Of a stretch of 64,000 nt of DNA, positions 12,234 through 24,949 are shown one piece after another. The stretch is from Anagrus nilaparvatae (taxonomy: Eukaryota; Arthropoda; Insecta; Hymenoptera; Mymaridae): the NCBI GenBank assembly GCA_022575985.1, contig JAKSXM010000007.1:64501-128500 (forward strand), read 5' to 3'. A program made the translations under genes and the position numbers. The notes below the pieces were generated by a model that worked only from the letters and a program-made list of their open reading frames with translations, did no database searches and was not told where the DNA came from. Within the stretch, counting starts at the first letter, position 1. Each line of letters starts with the position of its first letter.

Positions 12234-15200
12234 ATATAATTTCATCTCACAACATTTATGACCCAAAAGTTATAATATATTTATTAGAAATTTATACTTT
12301 TGCTGAAATAAAAATTTACTTAGCTTAGGCCATGTAATTTCATCTCAAAACATTTTTAGCCCAAAACTTAAAATATAACTTGTGATTAGAAAACAACAAG
12401 ACTTAACTTAGTTTTAATTATACTTTAATTTATTAAAGTTTTAAAAACATTAATTTAATCAATATCAGTATTTTGAAATGTACTGTTACTGAAATTAAAT
12501 TTTTACTTAGCTTAGGCCATAAAATTTCATCTCACAAAATTTATGACCCAAAAGTTATAACATATTTATTAGGAGTTTATACTTTTGCTGAAATAAAAAT
12601 TTACTTAGCTTAGGCCATGTAATTTCATTTTACTTATTTACGATGAAAGCTTGTATGTAAAAGTTATGTACGATAAATTATCCAAGTTACAATGTTTAGA
12701 TTTCTCTTTCAATAAATAATTAGAAAAGTTTCAATGTATTATAAAAAGAAATGGTAAATTGTAATAACCCCATTATTTTTTTTAATAATTGAGTGAGTTT
12801 TTTCTTACTATAGTTTAGGTATTTATTGCATAGAAATAAAAAATAAAATAGCAATCAGTAAAATAAAGTTTTCCGTACAGTAGCAACGAAAGTACGATAT
12901 TTCTCGCTACTGCCGCTATTTATTTCTTATATATGGTCGAAGTATGTCTCCTGCACGAATAGAATCTAGCAATTTTAGTATTAGTATTTTGTTGTATTAT
13001 TTTAGTTCTGCAGATACTTCAAGACTTATCATGAATCATATTATTCGGCTATTGATTTTATAATTAATTTTCCGAAAGGTAGTAAAAATTGAATAGAACC
13101 AAAAGCACGATAGCGGAGTCGCTAATCTATGACCTATGTCACCCGCGGCCTTTTTTCCTTCATTTTGACATTATCAAAATGTCCTTGATATTTGAGTAGT
13201 TAAAATTTTTATACTTTTGCTTTATCATTCAGAATTTTACTTTTCTTAACCTTACTTTACATTAATTTAATTAAATAAAATAAATTACATTTATTATATT
13301 AAATACTATATTGTTTTAATCACATGCTCAAATGCTATACAATTTGTTATATTTTTAATATTTTTATTATTTTATAGTTGACCTAAACCTTAATATAGTT
13401 TTTTGTCATTCAGCTCTATTAATTTTTTATTATAATGCAAAAACGAGAGAAAATTGAAATATTTTTTTGAAGAGTAAAAAATTCTCTGGCATTGTATATG
13501 ACCAAAAAAATAAAATATTAAAATTGTTTTAATTTTTATAGTATAGTAAGTTTTGTTAAATATACAGATATATGTTTTTTGGTAAAAATAAGGGAAAATA
13601 TTAAAATTATATAGTAAATAAACATATGCTATTATTGTGCTAGGCCTTTTTCGAAATTTGCTGATATAAAATTTGTAAAAAAGGAAGGTTCTATATTTTT
13701 TGTTCAAGAGAGTGCTAAAAATATAACTCCATAAAATTATAATTTTTTTTTCTGAGAAAACATAAAGTTCCTCAAGGTTTTTATGTCAACTTTTATGTAA
13801 CATATGGACTAAGAATCGATTTTACGAAAGGTAAAAAAATAAGTTATACAAATTAATGAATTCTACTTTATTAACATCTCACGTGAAAAAAATCATATGC
13901 TACAGTACACTCTCAAGAATATGCTATGGAACCTTCCCGGGTATATGCACAAGAACATTCGCGGTGAATATAAAACGAATATAAAAATATAATGTGGGCT
14001 AGCATATACTATGGAAGATTCTATAGCACATGTGTATATAAAAAAAGAATTTTTTTTTTTTTTTTTTTTTTTATTTCGTTTTAGGTTATTTTTTTTTTAA
14101 CTTTAATTAATCTTACCAAAATGAGTAATTGAGCATGAAATTGAGTAATAATCACAAAAAACTTTCCTATAAGTATAAATTTACCCCTAACAAAAGACTT
14201 TAAATTTTTTCGGGACTTGTATTTTTTTTTCTTTTTTATTATTTTTTTCTTTTTTTTTTAAGTTGTAAAATTTTTTTTTTAATTTTTGTATACTTTAAAA
14301 TTTTGTTTTTAATTTTAAAGGTCTTTCAAAATATTGTAAAATAATTATTTTTATGATTATAAAAGATATTGGGTATGAGGAATCGGGTCAAATAAGGTGT
14401 ACAATTAAATTAATTAAAAACAATCATTTTTTATTTAAACAAAATAAATTTAATACAATTTTATGTCTTGATGTGATTACAAATAGCTTTTATTAATTGT
14501 TGTTGAATTAAATAATATATACAGTTGTACTAATAAATCGAGTGGCCTTCAAGAAAGCACATTCATGTGACATCTCAGCTTTGATCATATAGGTGATAGG
14601 TTGAGTTTTGTCCAAATTCCTTCAAACCTATATATTACACAAAATATTTATTCAAGGTTCTACACTGAAAAAAAATTTCACTTGCCGCAACCGGAGATAT
14701 TCCGCTTGCGGCATGCGGAATTTTTTTTTCTTCACAAACGATTGCAAATGTCTTTTTGTAAAATTAATAAAAACAATTTTTTCATATACTTTTTTTAAAA
14801 TAATTCTCATCTCTCATTATACCGATACACACATATACCAAAAAAGTTGAAAAACATTTTTTTTTTAATTTTCTTTACGTTTTAAGTAATTAGTAATCGT
14901 TTTACGAGATAAAAAAAATCCACTAGTTACAAGCGGAATTTTGCTTGCGGCAAGCGGAAATCCGCTGGTGGATTTTTTAAAAATGTAGTGTTACTTAAGT
15001 TTCTAGTATTACTAGTAGTATTAGTAGTTATCAAATATGAAAAAAATTTTGTTTTCTTGCAAATTCAAAAATTAGTGTTTTATTGCCACTGACAAAGATA
15101 AATGTGCAGCAGTTGGCCGTAAAATTAAAGAATTTACGCGCAATATCGGGCAATTTTTACTTTTACAGTCTAAGATTTATGAAATGCTAAATATGTGAAT

Positions 15201-16474
15201 ACGAAATCCATTTGCGCCGAAAATGGCCCACAATAGGAATTTCGAGTTATCTTTAGCGGTTTTTTAAACTTTTTTATCTGTTACTTTTGTTTTTTGGGTT
15301 TCTGAACCCTATTATGGTTTCAGTTGAATTAAAAATTCTCTGCTTGTATACAAACAAAAAAGGACTAAGAAATCAAAATAAATAACCTGCAGTTTTTTTT
15401 TGCGACTGAGTCGTTTTGGATAAAAATAGATACCGTATTCGAGTTCAGAGACTCAAAATACATAAAGAACGTAACTGATAAAAGATTTTAAACACACGCA
15501 AGGAATAACTTCAAAGTTCCTATTGCGGGCAACGAAACCGTTTTGGGTAAAAAAATATTACTTTACGAAAAATTCAGGCCAACACTACATTTTTAACCGA
15601 GGGCGTAAAAATAAATAATTTCCCAGGCCCCATAATAACTGTTATCTGGGGATTCCATTATTTATGTCCATGGATAATACATAATTTTCTTCCAATAGCG
15701 GGTCGAAAACACATTTTTTATACCGCAGCGCGATCGAAAAAAACGCGTTTTCTCCCCGCTGACAAAGATATTGTTCATTTTTAACCAAGGAAGCAAAAAA
15801 AAAAAGAATGGCCCAGATTGCATATATAAACTGCGATTGTGGGCATTCTTTTTTGCTCCAAAGCATAAAATGCAATTTTCCTTTCTCAGTGTGCAAATCT
15901 ACCTGGTTTAAAAAAAAATTATTTTTGAGAATTGTGCTAGAATTTTTAAATGATAATGGGTTGAGGAAGGGTAAGGACACATCTACGGCAAAAATTATTT
16001 TTCAGCGCGATCGAATAAAACTCTCCCCACTGACATAGAAATGGTAATTCATCTTTCTCACAATGGTAAATAAAAGCTTCTTGAAAATTTTAAAACCTTC
16101 TATTTTTTTTAACTTTTTTATGCTCAATAAAACTTCTTTCCGAAACACAGTTGGATGCTGACTTTGCATATAAAAAAAACTAAAGACTGACATTGGGCCT
16201 AAAATAATGTTTAGAATGCTTCAGAAAATTTTCAAGATTATGATGTTAATTGTAGCGAGTAAAATACTTCATTGCTAAGGCAACAATTTTTTTTATAAAA
16301 ATAAAACTTGAATTCTGGACGGTGAAAAAATTTACAAATAATAAGAATGCTTTAAAATTTTCAAGTAGCTTATATTTACAATTGTGAGCAAGATTCAACG
16401 ATGATATAGCAAATTTATACAGCGAGAATATTTTTCACAATATCAAGTTGGATTTAAATTTTTCAAAACGCTTA
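12234..16474 (+). repeat. Left arm of the giant palindrome
   Basis: In order: two or three units of a ~130-300 bp tandem module (TTTGCTGAAATAAAAATTTA..TTAGCTTAGGCCAT); a segment shared with 45.3-46.9 kb; a segment shared with 7.2-7.56 kb; long T runs near 14,050 and 14,225; CpG-rich palindromic motifs near 14,690 and 14,935; and modules shared with the 33.8-39.6 kb foldback (14,590-16,030). Confidence 0.9.
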
Positions 16475-17570
16475 CTATATAAAAATAACAATTTAAAAAA
16501 GAATCAAGTTCTTGTAACAAACAAATTTTTTTTTAAATTTTGATTTGAGTACTTATCTAATTTTTAACACGATGTTTAATAACTCCTTGAATTTTATTTC
16601 ACTTAATATTTTTAATTTTTCTTGACAATTTTTATTGTTGTTGTTCCCATCAGTATTCCGCCGTCATATATGCATGATCCCGCCATATGCACATATAGCG
16701 ATGGAATTCTCATGGCAACAGTTGGGCAACAGCAACAACGAAAATTGTCAAGAAAAATTAAAAATATTAAGTGATAAAGAATTCAAGGAGTTATTAAACA
16801 TCGTGTTAAAAATTAGATAAGTACTCAAATCAAAATTAAAAAAAAAATTTGTTTGTTACAAGAACTTGATTCTTTTTTAAATTGTTATTTTTTTTGTACA
16901 GGTTATATGTTTATAGTGTAATAGCAATCTGCAATATACAGCAGCTCAGAATTTCCAAATTAAAGGAATAATAGGTAATAGAATCATCTAATTTATATGA
17001 ATAATTTAAAGCACTTTGTTGTGAAATGATTTCAATATTTTTTATAGGTACGTAAGCATCCCAGATGAGACCCATTCTTCCTCGACTCATTGGCATCAAG
17101 ATTTCAAGGATGTTTCATGTTCATTTTTTCTTTCTGGAAAACAAATTTTATATTAGACAGTGACAAAGGCAAGTATAAAAATATTATTATTAAAAATCAA
17201 GTGTTATATTTTAGTAAGATAATTAATTGATATCTATAGCAAGAATATTTAGCTTGCCTTAGTAATGAAGTATTTTACTCGCTATAGTAAACATCATCAT
17301 CTTGCAAATGAATGATGCAAATTTTTTCTGAAGCATTCTAAACATTATTTTAGGCCCCATGTCAGTCTTTAGTTTTTTTTATATGCAAAGTCAGCATCCA
17401 ACTGTGTTTCGGAAAGAAGTTTTATTGAGCATAAGAAAGTTAAAAATAATAAGAAGATTTTAAAATGTTCAGGAAGCTTTTATTTACTATTGCGAGCAAG
17501 ATGCAACAATAATACAGAAATATTATAAAGAAAATATACTTTCCTCAATCTCAGATTGGCTTTAAAAATT
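16475..17570. repeat. Loop of the giant palindrome with nested smaller palindromes
   Basis: Within the loop, 16,490-16,630 pairs with 16,740-16,885, with a unique ~100 bp centre. The segment 17,255-17,505 is a direct, diverged copy of right-arm positions 17,763-18,000 (offset about 508 bp). About 17,475-17,570 pairs imperfectly with 17,571-17,675. The loop therefore holds older, diverged palindromes inside a much more uniform outer one. Confidence 0.75.
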
Positions 17571-20500
17571 TAAGCGTTTTGAAAAATTTAAATCCAACTT
17601 GATATTGTGAAAAATATTCTCGCTGTATAAATTTGCTATATCATCGTTGAATCTTGCTCACAATTGTAAATATAAGCTACTTGAAAATTTTAAAGCATTC
17701 TTATTATTTGTAAATTTTTTCACCGTCCAGAATTCAAGTTTTATTTTTATAAAAAAAATTGTTGCCTTAGCAATGAAGTATTTTACTCGCTACAATTAAC
17801 ATCATAATCTTGAAAATTTTCTGAAGCATTCTAAACATTATTTTAGGCCCAATGTCAGTCTTTAGTTTTTTTTATATGCAAAGTCAGCATCCAACTGTGT
17901 TTCGGAAAGAAGTTTTATTGAGCATAAAAAAGTTAAAAAAAATAGAAGGTTTTAAAATTTTCAAGAAGCTTTTATTTACCATTGTGAGAAAGATGAATTA
18001 CCATTTCTATGTCAGTGGGGAGAGTTTTATTCGATCGCGCTGAAAAATAATTTTTGCCGTAGATGTGTCCTTACCCTTCCTCAACCCATTATCATTTAAA
18101 AATTCTAGCACAATTCTCAAAAATAATTTTTTTTTAAACCAGGTAGATTTGCACACTGAGAAAGGAAAATTGCATTTTATGCTTTGGAGCAAAAAAGAAT
18201 GCCCACAATCGCAGTTTATATATGCAATCTGGGCCATTCTTTTTTTTTTTGCTTCCTTGGTTAAAAATGAACAATATCTTTGTCAGCGGGGAGAAAACGC
18301 GTTTTTTTCGATCGCGCTGCGGTATAAAAAATGTGTTTTCGACCCGCTATTGGAAGAAAATTATGTATTATCCATGGACATAAATAATGGAATCCCCAGA
18401 TAACAGTTATTATGGGGCCTGGGAAATTATTTATTTTTACGCCCTCGGTTAAAAATGTAGTGTTGGCCTGAATTTTTCGTAAAGTAATATTTTTTTACCC
18501 AAAACGGTTTCGTTGCCCGCAATAGGAACTTTGAAGTTATTCCTTGCGTGTGTTTAAAATCTTTTATCAGTTACGTTCTTTATGTATTTTGAGTCTCTGA
18601 ACTCGAATACGGTATCTATTTTTATCCAAAACGACTCAGTCGCAAAAAAAAACTGCAGGTTATTTATTTTGATTTCTTAGTCCTTTTTTGTTTGTATACA
18701 AGCAGAGAATTTTTAATTCAACTGAAACCATAATAGGGTTCAGAAACCCAAAAAACAAAAGTAACAGATAAAAAAGTTTAAAAAACCGCTAAAGATAACT
18801 CGAAATTCCTATTGTGGGCCATTTTCGGCGCAAATGGATTTCGTATTCACATATTTAGCATTTCATAAATCTTAGACTGTAAAAGTAAAAATTGCCCGAT
18901 ATTGCGCGTAAATTCTTTAATTTTACGGCCAACTGCTGCACATTTATCTTTGTCAGTGGCAATAAAACACTAATTTTTGAATTTGCAAGAAAACAAAATT
19001 TTTTTCATATTTGATAACTACTAATACTACTAGTAATACTAGAAACTTAAGTAACACTACATTTTTAAAAAATCCACCAGCGGATTTCCGCTTGCCGCAA
19101 GCAAAATTCCGCTTGTAACTAGTGGATTTTTTTTATCTCGTAAAACGATTACTAATTACTTAAAACGTAAAGAAAATTAAAAAAAAAATGTTTTTCAACT
19201 TTTTTGGTATATGTGTGTATCGGTATAATGAGAGATGAGAATTATTTTAAAAAAAGTATATGAAAAAATTGTTTTTATTAATTTTACAAAAAGACATTTG
19301 CAATCGTTTGTGAAGAAAAAAAAATTCCGCATGCCGCAAGCGGAATATCTCCGGTTGCGGCAAGTGAAATTTTTTTTCAGTGTAGAACCTTGAATAAATA
19401 TTTTGTGTAATATATAGGTTTGAAGGAATTTGGACAAAACTCAACCTATCACCTATATGATCAAAGCTGAGATGTCACATGAATGTGCTTTCTTGAAGGC
19501 CACTCGATTTATTAGTACAACTGTATATATTATTTAATTCAACAACAATTAATAAAAGCTATTTGTAATCACATCAAGACATAAAATTGTATTAAATTTA
19601 TTTTGTTTAAATAAAAAATGATTGTTTTTAATTAATTTAATTGTACACCTTATTTGACCCGATTCCTCATACCCAATATCTTTTATAATCATAAAAATAA
19701 TTATTTTACAATATTTTGAAAGACCTTTAAAATTAAAAACAAAATTTTAAAGTATACAAAAATTAAAAAAAAAATTTTACAACTTAAAAAAAAAAGAAAA
19801 AAATAATAAAAAAGAAAAAAAAATACAAGTCCCGAAAAAATTTAAAGTCTTTTGTTAGGGGTAAATTTATACTTATAGGAAAGTTTTTTGTGATTATTAC
19901 TCAATTTCATGCTCAATTACTCATTTTGGTAAGATTAATTAAAGTTAAAAAAAAAATAACCTAAAACGAAATAAAAAAAAAAAAAAAAAAAAAAAATTCT
20001 TTTTTTATATACACATGTGCTATAGAATCTTCCATAGTATATGCTAGCCCACATTATATTTTTATATTCGTTTTATATTCACCGCGAATGTTCTTGTGCA
20101 TATACCCGGGAAGGTTCCATAGCATATTCTTGAGAGTGTACTGTAGCATATGATTTTTTTCACGTGAGATGTTAATAAAGTAGAATTCATTAATTTGTAT
20201 AACTTATTTTTTTACCTTTCGTAAAATCGATTCTTAGTCCATATGTTACATAAAAGTTGACATAAAAACCTTGAGGAACTTTATGTTTTCTCAGAAAAAA
20301 AAATTATAATTTTATGGAGTTATATTTTTAGCACTCTCTTGAACAAAAAATATAGAACCTTCCTTTTTTACAAATTTTATATCAGCAAATTTCGAAAAAG
20401 GCCTAGCACAATAATAGCATATGTTTATTTACTATATAATTTTAATATTTTCCCTTATTTTTACCAAAAAACATATATCTGTATATTTAACAAAACTTAC

Positions 20501-21812
20501 TATACTATAAAAATTAAAACAATTTTAATATTTTATTTTTTTGGTCATATACAATGCCAGAGAATTTTTTACTCTTCAAAAAAATATTTCAATTTTCTCT
20601 CGTTTTTGCATTATAATAAAAAATTAATAGAGCTGAATGACAAAAAACTATATTAAGGTTTAGGTCAACTATAAAATAATAAAAATATTAAAAATATAAC
20701 AAATTGTATAGCATTTGAGCATGTGATTAAAACAATATAGTATTTAATATAATAAATGTAATTTATTTTATTTAATTAAATTAATGTAAAGTAAGGTTAA
20801 GAAAAGTAAAATTCTGAATGATAAAGCAAAAGTATAAAAATTTTAACTACTCAAATATCAAGGACATTTTGATAATGTCAAAATGAAGGAAAAAAGGCCG
20901 CGGGTGACATAGGTCATAGATTAGCGACTCCGCTATCGTGCTTTTGGTTCTATTCAATTTTTACTACCTTTCGGAAAATTAATTATAAAATCAATAGCCG
21001 AATAATATGATTCATGATAAGTCTTGAAGTATCTGCAGAACTAAAATAATACAACAAAATACTAATACTAAAATTGCTAGATTCTATTCGTGCAGGAGAC
21101 ATACTTCGACCATATATAAGAAATAAATAGCGGCAGTAGCGAGAAATATCGTACTTTCGTTGCTACTGTACGGAAAACTTTATTTTACTGATTGCTATTT
21201 TATTTTTTATTTCTATGCAATAAATACCTAAACTATAGTAAGAAAAAACTCACTCAATTATTAAAAAAAATAATGGGGTTATTACAATTTACCATTTCTT
21301 TTTATAATACATTGAAACTTTTCTAATTATTTATTGAAAGAGAAATCTAAACATTGTAACTTGGATAATTTATCGTACATAACTTTTACATACAAGCTTT
21401 CATCGTAAATAAGTAAAATGAAATTACATGGCCTAAGCTAAGTAAATTTTTATTTCAGCAAAAGTATAAACTCCTAATAAATATGTTATAACTTTTGGGT
21501 CATAAATTTTGTGAGATGAAATTTTATGGCCTAAGCTAAGTAAAAATTTAATTTCAGTAACAGTACATTTCAAAATACTGATATTGATTAAATTAATGTT
21601 TTTAAAACTTTAATAAATTAAAGTATAATTAAAACTAAGTTAAGTCTTGTTGTTTTCTAATCACAAGTTATATTTTAAGTTTTGGGCTAAAAATGTTTTG
21701 AGATGAAATTACATGGCCTAAGCTAAGTAAATTTTTATTTCAGCAAAAGTATAAATTTCTAATAAATATATTATAACTTTTGGGTCATAAATGTTGTGAG
21801 ATGAAATTATAT
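17571..21812 (-). repeat. Right arm of the giant palindrome
   Basis: This is the reverse complement of the left arm, almost without gaps. At its outer end the tandem module continues past the pairing limit, into the inverted repeat 21,478-24,454. The last ~330 bp therefore belong to both structures. Confidence 0.9.
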
Positions 21813-24454
21813 GGCCTAAGCTAAGTAAATTTTTATTTCAGCAAAAGTTTACAGTAAACAGATAATTTTTCTTATACAGATCTTTCACATTGGGCTCACA
21901 GGCTGTACTTTAAATATAATTAGCTTATACTGTATAGGAGCCAGTTTTCGAACGTATTGGCTTTCGATCAAATACACACAAATTAGCTTTTATATAAAAA
22001 AGTATGCATCATTTATCTAAAACCGAACTTTCTTATGAAACTACAAACCCTAAGGAACTAATTTCTACGTTGCCGATATTAAAAAACAACTTAAATTAAT
22101 AAAAAAAATAAGAAAAATGCTCTTGTACAACCTTAGGAGATTTTTCTCATCGTTTTCACCAAATCTCGTGAGTTATTAAAATCGATTTTTAGGGATACCT
22201 ATACTCTATGCCGAATACTAAAAATGCTTTTAATTACGTTGTGATGCTTTAATAAATGAAGGGAAAGGGTTATATTCACTTATTTATTGCAAATTTATTT
22301 TAAATAGGTATATCGATAATCGAATCCGAACTTTTTTACACGTATGGGTATTTTCGATATTTTCAATTTAATTACACTTTTTTTAATTTAAACGATATTT
22401 ATTTAATAATAATACACTAAATTTGTCATAATTACATTATTTATACTATATTTTATAATAATTAATAGAATATTTAATAAACTAACACACATAAACACAA
22501 TTTAAAGTACTTATATACTTATGTATCACTTTGTTTATAACACAATAAATGCTCGTAAATGCTTTGATTTTAATATTAAAAATGTATAAAAACTATATTC
22601 CAACACTTTTTTCATAAAATTTATGTCGTTTTTACTTTTAAATACACAAATAATTAAACAGATAAACGACCCCTAATAAAGTCGCGCGCAAACTGAACAT
22701 ATACAGCAGGTTGCTTACATAAGGCGCCTATTTTGTTTCCTTGAGTTTTAAAAACATTATATCAACTATTATCTTTCGTTAATTAAAATTAAAAAGCAAA
22801 TTTTAATAAATAAATGTTTAAAATACATGCTTATACAAGTGTGTAGTTCATCTATTGTTTACTATATTTTACTCTTATTATAGGTATTTTATATTAAAAA
22901 AACAAGAAAAAAGAAGTGAAGAGGGAATTAAGAAATAGGTATAGTTATACCTATAAGAATTCTATTAAAACGCGCACGATTTTAACTTAGTTTTAGCGAT
23001 TTTCAAATTATCGAAAATTAATTCGATCAAAATGATACTATTATCAAAATTAAATTCGCATTATCGAAATTACCTTACCTTGCACACTTTTAATAAATGT
23101 AAATTATAAATTATCCATCAATAAATTTGACATTTTTTTAATTGGGATAGTTAAATATAGGATTTCCCTGATCAAATGCAACAATATTTAACTCCAAATA
23201 TTAATTTTAAAGTATATTTTTCAACAAATAAAGATACAGCTAGGTATAAGAAAGTGACTTCTGATCGAAAACCGGCTCCTATACGGTATTCTAAAAATTT
23301 ATTATCTTTAGAAACTGCTTAACTTGCCAGGCCCCTAAATAGCAAGTAAACGGCGTGAATGGAAATTGTATCACTTATTATCTATTATAAAAAAGCTTAT
23401 GGGCTCTATATGGAGATTTTATTAGCCAATCAAATTTCTTGTGTTCAAATTTGAATTTTTTCTTCATAGGTTATTATGGGTTATAGCCTACATTTATTGT
23501 AAATATCTATCTTTGACATTTTGTAAAAAGAATTAGAATTTTATTTTAAAAATATTAAATAAATTGGAAATGATTTAAAAATATAAGAATATATAAAAAA
23601 TATATAGTAAGAATATTTTTTAAAAGTAAAAATCTTGTTTATGTAAATGATTTTTCATTGTAAAACAAAGTTCTTGAAATATGACTTTAAGGATTATAGT
23701 TGTAAAAATATTAACGTGATGTTCCTAGAAACTATACTTATTTGTAAATCGACATTTTTTTTAGAAGAGGATAATGAGTGAAAAAAGGATTTAAACCCAT
23801 TAACTAAAAAACAGTTACTATGACCATTAACTAAATTAACTTAACTCTATTCAATTGTCAAATATTTTGAATACATCTAAATAAGCACTAATCTATAAAT
23901 AAAAACGATTTCTTTAATTTTATTTTAATTTCCCATCAATAAACTGGTTATTTAGGGGCCTGACAAGTTAAGCAGTTTCTAAAGATAATAAATTTTTAGA
24001 ATATAAGCTAATTATATTTAAAGTACAGTCTGTGAGCCCAATGTGAAAAATCTGTATAAGAAAAATTATCTGTTTACTGTAAACTTTTGCTGAAATAAAA
24101 ATTTACTTAGCTTAGGGCATATAATTTCATCTCACAACATTTATGGCCCAAAAGTTATAATATATTTATTAGGAATTTATACTTTTGCTGAAATAAAAAT
24201 TTACTTAGCTTAGGCCATGTAATTTCATCTCACAACATTTTTAGCCCAAAACTTAAAATATAACTTGTGATTAGGAAACAACAAGACTTAACTTAGTTTT
24301 AATTATACTTTAATTTATTAAAGTTTTAAAAACATTAATTTAATCAGTATCAGTATTTTGAAATGTACTTTTACTGAAATTAAATTTTTACTTAGCTTAG
24401 GCCATAAAATTTCATCTCACAATATTTATGGCCCAAAAGTTATAACATATTTAT
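21478..24454. repeat. Second inverted repeat, adjoining and overlapping the giant palindrome
   Basis: The left arm is 21,478-21,929 continuing at 23,287-23,342. The right arm is 23,945-24,454. Pairs on the outer part add up to about 45,931 (for example 21,841/24,090). The left arm is split by a TIR element at 21,930-23,286. The loop 23,343-23,944 is A+T-rich with nothing recognised. The right arm is colinear with the left end of the giant palindrome (12,234-12,580), so the same end module occurs three times in alternating orientation. Confidence 0.85.
21930..23286. mobile_element. TIR element (Tc1/mariner-like target site TA), non-coding
   Basis: The ends read CTGTATAGGAGCCAGTTTTC and, inverted, CCGTATAGGAGCCGGTTTTC. 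TA lies on both sides (21,928-21,929 and 23,287-23,288). The opposite arm of the host inverted repeat preserves the uninterrupted site (AGCTTATATTCTAAAAA read on the complementary strand at ~24,000), so the insertion boundaries are well fixed. At 1,357 bp with no useful open frame, it is non-autonomous. A TA target is typical of Tc1/mariner, but the TIR sequence is not one I recognise. Confidence 0.85.
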
Positions 24455-24582
24455 AAATAATACGGTAAGAAAAAATTTATGAAAAAAAGAAAATTTGGTC
24501 CAGCGATTTAATTTACATATGAACATATATTTGCAGAAGAATAAACTTTAAATACACAGGTGCCTCTTTACCATTTATTTGC

Positions 24583-24870
24583 CTGCTGGACACATTTTTT
24601 ACCCCTATAGTCCATTTTTATCCCTGGGAATCGATTTATACAGCGGGATCTCATTTTTTCCTGCTGAACCCATATTTTACCCTTATAGTACATTTTTTTC
24701 CCTGGGAATCGATTTGTACAGCGAGATCTCATTTTTTTCTGGTTGGGCCCAATGAGCCCCTGGATAACTAATTCTATCAGTTGGTATTTTATTTATCATG
24801 TGGGAGCCATTTTTTACCTCCAAAGTCCATTATTTTATATCCTCGGTAATTACCTTTTACATTAGTAATT
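24583..24870. repeat. Tandem array, ~78 bp unit, two clear copies and a degenerate third
   Basis: Units at 24,583-24,659 and 24,660-24,737 share CCTGCTG, TTTTACCC, ATAGT, CCCTGGGAATCGATTT and GATCTCATTTTTT. A decayed third unit follows to about 24,850. Confidence 0.8.
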
Positions 24871-24949
24871 TATTTATTCCTCTTCCTATAATGCCCCTGA
24901 CTAAGTAACGAATCCCTATAGGGCCAATTCCTAATTAGTGCTATATTAA

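Larger units (their letters stand above)
12234..21812. repeat. Giant palindrome, ~4.24 kb arms around a ~1.1 kb loop
   Basis: The left arm 12,234-16,474 pairs with the right arm 17,571-21,812. Paired positions add up to 34,045 or 34,046 along the whole length (12,234/21,812; 13,390/20,656; 15,642/18,403; 16,474/17,571), so there is essentially one base of indel in 4.2 kb. Every segment I compared was identical or nearly so. Open frames in one arm reappear with identical translations in the other, for example a 112-codon frame at 15,642-15,980 (-) and 18,065-18,403 (+). None resembles a known protein. No target duplication is visible: on the left the match stops inside a repeat unit, while on the right the unit continues. 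Confidence 0.95.

Noticed and set aside
15642..18403. Identical 112-, 76-, 63- and 105-codon open frames in both arms of the giant palindrome, which could look like conserved genes
   Set aside because: Their identity follows from arm identity. The frames overlap each other on opposite strands, have low-complexity composition and no recognisable domain, and the related module at 34.8-36.4 kb does not keep them open in the same form.
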